A DNA stretch of 6,341 nt from Thermodesulfobacteriaceae bacterium (GTDB lineage: Bacteria; Desulfobacterota; Dissulfuribacteria; Dissulfuribacterales; UBA3076), in the NCBI GenBank assembly GCA_012961845.1, contig DTYO01000055.1, forward strand, positions 1 to 6,341, given 5' to 3'. This document shows, in pieces, positions 1-6,200 of this stretch. Each line of letters begins with the position of its first letter. Position 1 is the first letter of the stretch. The position numbers and the translations under genes are program-made. The notes under the pieces are model-generated. The model was not told the DNA's origin, made no database searches, and saw nothing but the letters and a program-made list of their open reading frames with translations.

Positions 1-2147
1 CGCCGGCGGTACTGCACGACCGCCGGGACAACCGCCACTACAGCGATCACGAGCAGAATGCCCATGGGCCACAGAACAGGTCTGTTCCATTCAAACCTCT
101 TCCGGTAACGGACCTCAGGATTGATCCGCCTGTATTTCAGTGTATTGTTGGCCATGAGATTCGGTTTCATGTTTTTCAGCCACTGATGGTACAGGGCGTA
201 GTCCTTTGGATGAAAACCGAACACCCACGGGCTGTCATGTCTTACGATTTCCATCATCTCGTCTATGATGGACATGCGTTCAGCACAGTTTTCCATGTTC
301 CTCATCTTTTCAAACAACCTGTTGAATCTGGGACTGTCATAATTGGCTGCATTCTCACCGTTTGAAACTGCTTTGCTGTTGGGGCCGTAGAGAAGAAAGA
401 AAAAATTCTCCGGATCGGGGTAGTCCGCATTCCATCCCCACTGGAATATCTGGGCATTACCTGTCCGCATCTTTTCCTGGAACCTGTTATAGTCCGTGCT
501 CCTGACCACCAGCTGGATGTCAAGTTTTGCGAACTGCTTCCTCATCCAGTTCAGGCGGGATTTGCCATCAGGTCCGGTGAGCATGGTGTCCAGGTACAAT
601 ACTAGGGGCTTGCCGGTTTCCGCATGCCGTCCTCCCGGGTAACCCGCCTCTGCAAGAAGTCTCTTGGCCTCATCTATGGACCTGCGCACGGGCCTGCCGT
701 TCTTCCACTCATACACCACCGGATTGATCCCCGCTCTTCCGCTGCGGTATCCGAATATGCCCGGCGGCAGGGGGCCCTGGGCCGGCACTCCTCTGCCGTT
801 GGAAAATATTGATATGAATTCCTCTATGTTGACCGCGATGGAAATGGCCTGGCGCAGCTTTGCCGCCTTTTCAGAATATCCTCCCACTAAAGGGTCCATC
901 ATGTTGAAACCCGTATAGAAAGTAGAAGTACTCACAGAAGTCATGAGCTGGATGCCCTTGCTTCTCATCATTTCGGTCAGGGAGATGTCGCCCTGAACGT
1001 CAACCTGTACGGCCTGATCAAAACTGTCCGAAGAAATGCCCGATGCATCATAGTAGCCCTGCAGAAACTTGTTCCAGTATGGAATGTTTTCCTTTTCCAG
1101 AGTGTACACCGCCCTGTCGATGAACGGCATCCGCCTGCCGGCATCCTCCAGAAATCCTCCGGCTGCATCTCCGGGTTCCCCATTCTCCGGATAGGGCTCG
1201 CCCCGGAAATTCGGATTTTTCTCGAGAACCATTCTCCTGTTCGGGTCGTTGACTGTAAGCATATATGGACCGGTTCCAACCGGATACCAGTCCAGATCGA
1301 GATTGTTGCTCTGAAATCCAGGCTGGCTGTAGAATCTGTCCACCTCCCATGGAACCGGGGCAAAAAAGGGCATGGCAAGCCAGTATACGAACTGGGGATA
1401 TTTGCCCCTGATCCGGATTTCATATGTATAACGGCTCAGGACCCTAACACCCTCAAAATCATAGTTTCTGAGATCCAGAAACCGGCCCGCAGCCTCCTGT
1501 TTCTCACTGGCAAGCCTCCTGGCATAGTCCCCTAGCCCCATTATATAGCCTGACATAAGGCTGAGTATCGGAGAATGCACATCAGGACCTGCAAGCCGTT
1601 TCACCTGGTACACGTAGTCCTCTGCCGTAAGCTCCCTTGTAGCCTGAAATTTAAAGTCGCTGATCCGTCTGTACTTCCCTGCCTCCTCCGCGGTCAGGCC
1701 GTGATACCTGTATTCACCAACCCCATTCGTGGCAAATGCGGGATGGGGCTGGAAAAGTATGCCGGGTCTTATGTGAATCCTGTAAAGGCTGACGGCTATC
1801 TGTTCAGGATCGGCATCCGGCCCAAGAATATTGCCGGTATCATCGAGGAACAGCGGTCTTGGGACGGATTCAGCCGTCAGAGGAATCAGCCTATACGGAC
1901 GATCAAGGAAGTGGTACTGTAGCGGAGGCTCGTAGATCTGACCGGTAAAAACTATCTCGTTTGATGAGTAGGAACGGGCCGGGTCCAAGTGCTTCGGGCG
2001 CTGCGAGAATGAACTGTAAAATATATTCTGCCTCGATTCTTCAGCAGGATAAGGATCGTTCCAGACCACCTGCCTGCACCCAGAAAGGCAGGAAAGCACG
2101 GTCCACAATACCAGTACGGTGTTCAAGAATCTGAATCTGTTCATCAT
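1..2147 (-). CDS. ABC-transporter solute-binding lipoprotein, family 5 (oligopeptide type), 3' end cut by window edge
   Basis: This is the extracytoplasmic receptor of an oligopeptide/dipeptide-type ABC importer, which delivers solute to inner-membrane permeases. The visible 715 codons run open to the left edge. Residues 1-23 form a signal peptide: basic MMNRFRF, then a hydrophobic stretch, then lipobox LSGC with Cys24 as the predicted lipidated residue. The mature part shows family-5 hallmarks: PKHLDPARSYSSNEIV (51-66), YPVGTGPYML (288-297), FRGEPYP (314-320) and WGWNADYPDPENFF (570-583). Residues about 690-712 (RPVLWPMGILLVIAVVAVVP) form a membrane helix followed by a basic YRRR, so the protein looks anchored at both ends. 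At over 715 residues it is longer than the usual 500-600 of DppA/OppA-like proteins. The chosen ATG has the best ribosome site and puts the signal peptide at the very N-terminus; in-frame ATGs at 2201, 2264 and 2285 are less likely. The ligand cannot be read from sequence: peptides are the default, but some family members bind oligosaccharides. Permease genes probably follow to the left. Confidence 0.9.
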   Translation of the reverse strand, partial: MMNRFRFLNTVLVLWTVLSCLSGCRQVVWNDPYPAEESRQNIFYSSFSQRPKHLDPARSYSSNEIVFTGQIYEPPLQYHFLDRPYRLIPLTAESVPRPLFLDDTGNILGPDADPEQIAVSLYRIHIRPGILFQPHPAFATNGVGEYRYHGLTAEEAGKYRRISDFKFQATRELTAEDYVYQVKRLAGPDVHSPILSLMSGYIMGLGDYARRLASEKQEAAGRFLDLRNYDFEGVRVLSRYTYEIRIRGKYPQFVYWLAMPFFAPVPWEVDRFYSQPGFQSNNLDLDWYPVGTGPYMLTVNDPNRRMVLEKNPNFRGEPYPENGEPGDAAGGFLEDAGRRMPFIDRAVYTLEKENIPYWNKFLQGYYDASGISSDSFDQAVQVDVQGDISLTEMMRSKGIQLMTSVSTSTFYTGFNMMDPLVGGYSEKAAKLRQAISIAVNIEEFISIFSNGRGVPAQGPLPPGIFGYRSGRAGINPVVYEWKNGRPVRRSIDEAKRLLAEAGYPGGRHAETGKPLVLYLDTMLTGPDGKSRLNWMRKQFAKLDIQLVVRSTDYNRFQEKMRTGNAQIFQWGWNADYPDPENFFFLLYGPNSKAVSNGENAANYDSPRFNRLFEKMRNMENCAERMSIIDEMMEIVRHDSPWVFGFHPKDYALYHQWLKNMKPNLMANNTLKYRRINPEVRYRKRFEWNRPVLWPMGILLVIAVVAVVPAVVQYRR

Positions 2148-2155
2148 TCTCAAAG

Positions 2156-2162
2156 CCACCTT
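2156..2162 (-). promoter_or_regulatory. Ribosome binding site of the solute-binding protein gene
   Basis: On the minus strand the bases read AAGGTGG, a good match to the Shine-Dalgarno consensus, 8 bases before the ATG at 2147 and 11 before the second ATG at 2144. It decides the start: the candidates further upstream have weaker sites (GAGGCAG directly abutting the ATG at 2201; AGGA before the ATG at 2264), and they would bury the signal peptide behind 18 or more extra residues. Confidence 0.75.
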
Positions 2163-2294
2163 GCCCTTTTGAACGGCAAAGCCGTAAATTTGTCTGAACA
2201 TCTGCCTCAAACCAATGATCCAGGTAGAGGAAAACCCTGCGATATCGCCGTGCTGCCCGGTCATCCGAAAATTCCTGCTGCCCATGGATTCAGC

Positions 2295-2300
2295 ATTATA
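2295..2300 (-). promoter_or_regulatory. Possible -10 box (TATAAT) upstream of the transporter gene
   Basis: The minus strand reads AGATATAATGCTG, with a perfect TATAAT about 150 bases upstream of the predicted start at 2147. No hexamer close to TTGACA lies 16-18 bases upstream and there is no extended TGn element, so this is a weak candidate for an internal promoter. It could be chance in a relatively AT-rich spacer. Confidence 0.3.
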
Positions 2301-2322
2301 TCTGTTTCCATGACAGGATATA
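2297..2322. repeat. Imperfect inverted repeat in the spacer
   Basis: On the plus strand the left arm TATATCTGT (2297-2305) is complementary to ACAGGATATA (2313-2322), with one unpaired base and a 7-base loop. It overlaps the TATAAT hexamer, so it could be an operator-like site or a weak mRNA hairpin. It is AT-rich and lacks a T-run, so it is not a convincing terminator. Confidence 0.4.
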
Positions 2323-2354
2323 CCAGCGGACTGTAATTTCGTGTTTCCTGCAGT

Positions 2355-3299
2355 TCATGCCCCACGCTTCTTGAGAATTTTCCGCATCAGACCGTAATTC
2401 TGCAGAATGGCCGACAGCCAGCAGTTCATATGCTCTGCATGGGTGAGGTCCGCCCAGTGAGCAAACAGGCGGGCATATTCTCCGAGACTCTCCCGGCCCC
2501 CTGAAGGATGGATCTCCACGGTAAACGAGGCACGTTCGGGTGCCGCCCCCCCCAGTGCTTCTCTGAGAATCGCCTCCAGACCTTCAGGCCCGAACATCGG
2601 CCGGAGTTCATCTATCTCCGGGAGTCCGGCCGGCAGACGGATCTTTTCCAGAAAACTCATATGATCCGAAACCCCGTAAGGGCTTCTGTCCCAGAGGGGA
2701 TGACCGTCGTGGAGGTGAAAATGGACGGGCTTTCCCAGGGCACATATCTTCCTTGTCACGTTCAATACGGCAGGCAGAGCCGAACGGACAGACTCCTCCA
2801 CGTCTCTGATCACCGACGGAAGGTCTGGATCGGAAGCCCTCAACCGGCACACATCGTCTCCCGGATGTCTTTCCCGGTAAAACCGCCTTGCCTCCCGTAT
2901 GCCTATATGCCCCGTGTCTATGCAGACGCTCACCAGATTCAGGTCCGCCGTTGCGGCAAAAAACTCGCAGAACAAGTCAGGATCCGCACCGGAGGCATAT
3001 TCCACAAAAAGATAGGGGCTGTGTTCAATGGAATGAAGAAGCGATTCGGTCTCCTTGAGGTATGCCCCATACCTGCTGAAATTCTCTTCATTGAGCCCAG
3101 CATCGTGAATGACCATCCCGTACACTTCACTGTGAAATGAAGTTGCAAAACTCAGGATCCTTTTCCTGGACTCAGCCCTGAAAATATCCATGTCGCGACT
3201 CAGATGGATGATTGCAGGGGCATCCGGGAAAGGACTGAATCCCAGTATCCATTGCAGTTCATCCTCACTGCCTGCATAAATTTCCGGCTTCAGCCCTGA
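2355..3299 (-). other. C-terminal sugar isomerase-like TIM barrel
   Basis: About residues 1015-1328. Strand signatures appear in the order expected for the superfamily: AIIHLSRD and GMVIHDAG, then YLFVEYASG (Glu1114), VCIDTGHIGI (Asp1142, His1145), PVHFHLHDGH (histidines 1207, 1209, 1211, 1214) and ASFTVEIHP (Glu1276). The retained Glu/Asp-His/His/Glu pattern suggests an intact metal site. This is inferred from motif order, not from an alignment. It is clearly not the PEP-binding barrel found at the C-terminus of pyruvate phosphate dikinase. Confidence 0.7.
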
Positions 3300-6200
3300 T
3301 TCCCGAAAACGGATCCTTGCCAGTTCCAGCAGGGCATCATCACCTTCGATCCTTTTCTGGAACAGTCCGGAAAACCTGGGATTCCTGTCAGGATTTTCAG
3401 GCACATCATTGTGGCCGACAGGTTGTTCCGCCGGATTTACACGGGGCTCTTCGTGCCTGATCCCCTGCTGGGGCCTGGCCTGGAGCACAATCAGGTCTGC
3501 CCCGGATAAACAACCCTCGATGTCCTGGGGCAGCCCCAGAGCCTTTTCTATGAAGAGGCTGGCTGCCCCTACACGCCCCGCCGTCTGGTTCCTGAACTTT
3601 CTGCTGGTGGTCAGACGGATTTCTGTATAGTCAATTTTTTCCCGCCTGATCTCTCCATTTTCATCCGGCAGAAACGACAAACTCAAATCGGCAAAAGCCA
3701 GTACAGTCACCAAATCCGTCTTCTTGTTCCAGATCAGTCTGTAGGGTGAACCTGTCACTGCCCCGGAGGCCAACACCTCGCCAAGACCGACTGCCAGTTC
3801 CATGTAAACTTCATCATCACGACCAATTACAGGATTTTCCGTGTGGACTGCAAATGAATATTCAGGTGTTATCATCTGCTGAATCAGCACCGCCATGGCA
3901 GCCTTCTCGTGAGGAATGCCGACCTGCCTTCTGCTCATGGCCGCACGCCTGGTCCAGAGCGAACCCCAGACCCTGCGAATGCCGTCCGCAATGTTCTCGG
4001 GATGTATGCAGGCAAATGAATCGTACAGCCCTGCCCCGGCCATTTCCTCCAGGTCTTCGCAGTTGGTGCTGGAACGCACCATGAGTCTGTCGCAACCTGC
4101 AAAATTCTTTCCTACACTTTGAATGATCTCCCCGTGCACTGCAAGCGACTCCACCATGGCCCGGAGCTCCCTTACGGCGCCCAGAAATTCATCTTCACCC
4201 TTCTGGTTCAGACCAGCTACGAGGCGGCTGTATTTTTCCCTCAAATCAGGTTCTAAATCAAGGGCTCTCTCCATTGCCCCGAACGAGACCACCATCCCGA
4301 AAGGCGTCTTGAACCCCGCCCCTGGCTGATGCGACAACTCCTTGAGTTTCCTGGCCCCGAAAGCCTTTCCTCCTGCATTTTCCCTGGTCACCCTGCTCAG
4401 GGGCAGCAGATATTGTCTTAATTTCATTTCAGGCGGAGTAATCCGGATCTGTACAGTGTTTTCAGCCTCTTTTTCTCCGGCTGGTTTGTTCTCGCAGTCC
4501 AGGATACGTACTCCGGCAACAGTGACATCAAGCCCTAGAACTTCTCCGGCTCTCTGCCGGAGAAGTTCTAGGACATGACGATCCTCCGCTGCAGCCATCA
4601 CCACCCCTGCCTGGCGCGCTCTGATGGCAAGATGGGATAGATGGGGCAGCGACGCACCCAATATGATCCCCGTTACTCCAAGCGGCACCTCTTCATCCCC
4701 ACATACTTTTTCGAGGATTACCAAGCGGTCTTCATCAGGGTCTGCCTGGTCAGCCAGATGCTCCAGCACCACCAGCCTGCCCCGGGCAGTTCCGGACACC
4801 AGCACGTCCCAGGGCGGAAGACCTGCAAGAGCCCTGATTTCCCGCATCACTATGGAAATCAGCCTTGACAACTGGAACACCAGGCTGCCTCGTATGTCAC
4901 CCTCTACATACATTCTCACCGCATGCGCAGGCACATTCAGGGCCCGGCCAAGGTGCTGGACCCGTCCTGAAAACAGATCAATTACTATTTTACTGTAGTA
5001 TTCCGCCAATCTGAGGCTACGGGAAACCGCAGCCTTCATCCTGAGAAGCCGTTCCCTGTCAGCCGGATCAAATTCATCCGAGGCAAGGCCCAGCTCCCTG
5101 TTGACTGCTCTGCATTCTTTCGGATCAATTCCCGTAAGTTCCAAGTTCCGGACAATAAGCCCCAGACACCTGAAAACAGGACCCCATTCCATGCCCCATT
5201 CATGCCCCTCAAGACCGCTGGCCATACGGCCAAGAATGACAAAGGCATAGTCTTCGAGTCCTATCTCGGCCAGCCTCAGTTCCTGGCCCAGAGGGCCGAA
5301 ATCACCACGGCTCCTGGAAACTAGTACGGACCTCAGTTCTGTCAGGGTTTCGAGGCGCGAAGCGAGACTTTCAGGGTCGTCCTTCTCAGCCTCTTTTTCC
5401 GCCAGAAATCTCTCAGCCAAGTCCTTTACCAGGGAATTTTCTTTCTCTGCAACGCTCCCCAGCCTTTTCTCGAGCGGGGAGGCATTGAAAAACTCCTTCA
5501 GCTCCTCGTGGAAGATCCTGAACTGCTCCACAAATGGAGGAGAATAATCAGCGCCTGGAGCGGATATCCTGTTCAGGATCGCCTGAGAGGTAACCAGATC
5601 CTCCGGTCCGGCACACCGGTGGAGTTTGTTCTGCAGTGTGGTCTTGATTTTCGTCTTCAGCTCCCTGGGAATATCGTTCCTGTGGGCGATATCCCGTATC
5701 CTGGTGAGAGGTTCGGACCTGGTAAAGGAACTTTCGAATGAAGGCAGCCATGGAAAAATCTTCCTCAGGACCAGCTCATTGCCCGGGGTCTCAAGACCTG
5801 CAAGGCGCCGGTGGATCTTATGGGAGATTTTTGAAATATGATTGGGACGGAAATGCCGTCCGTCTTCCGAACACGGGACTTCTCCAGTCCCGAGCATGCG
5901 GAGATAAATGGCAAGATAGGCCAGTTCATCTTCAGTAACGCTGCTGCCCCTTCGTTCAAGAAGTTCCAGCACGCCTCCAAGCTTTTCCCTCCAGCTCCTG
6001 CAGCATCTGTCCATCCCTAACAAATCTTCTGCAAATCCATCTCCATCTCTGTCTGTAATGCCGTCCGGAACAGAGGATTCGGTAGAGTGCTGGCCCATCA
6101 TGCTCAAAAGCCTGTTTCTGCTACGGATGAGCAGCTCCCGGGGCTCAGGCCACTGTTCCAGTATTATGGCCCCGGAAAAACCCCGCTTCATGATCTTCTC

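Larger units (their letters stand above)
2148..2354 (-). other. Intergenic spacer between dikinase fusion and transporter gene
   Basis: This 207-base spacer separates two co-directional genes. I see no GC-rich hairpin followed by a T-run in either direction, so no intrinsic terminator is supported and read-through transcription is plausible. It holds a TATAAT hexamer, an imperfect inverted repeat, a small ACGGC/GCCGT hairpin (2173-2185) and the ribosome site of the left gene. The frame of the left gene stays open across the entire spacer back to the TGA of the right gene (69 sense codons), but the implied peptide resembles nothing I know. Confidence 0.6.

Noticed and set aside
977..1423. 148-codon minus-strand open frame within the transporter gene
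   Set aside because: It is an out-of-phase reading of the solute-binding protein, whose frame is continuous here and carries the PVGTGPYML and FRGEPYP signatures.
1575..1922. 115-codon plus-strand open frame
   Set aside because: It is antisense to the N-terminal third of the solute-binding protein, with a composition unlike a real protein and no family resemblance.
2354..2358. Intrinsic terminator after the dikinase gene
   Set aside because: No GC-rich stem followed by a T-run is visible after the TGA; the only inverted repeat nearby is AT-rich and imperfect.
2508..3140. 210-codon open frame on the plus strand
   Set aside because: It lies wholly antisense to the C-terminal barrel, whose residues match a known fold; its own translation resembles no family and it has no convincing ribosome site.
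2355..3299. DNA-repair endonuclease IV
   Set aside because: The barrel shares the superfamily metal pattern but is fused to a glucan dikinase and lacks, as far as I can see, the full ligand set and DNA-binding signatures of Nfo.
4534..4572. Intrinsic terminator at the strong hairpin
   Set aside because: It sits inside a long continuous reading frame and has no T-run after the stem on either strand.
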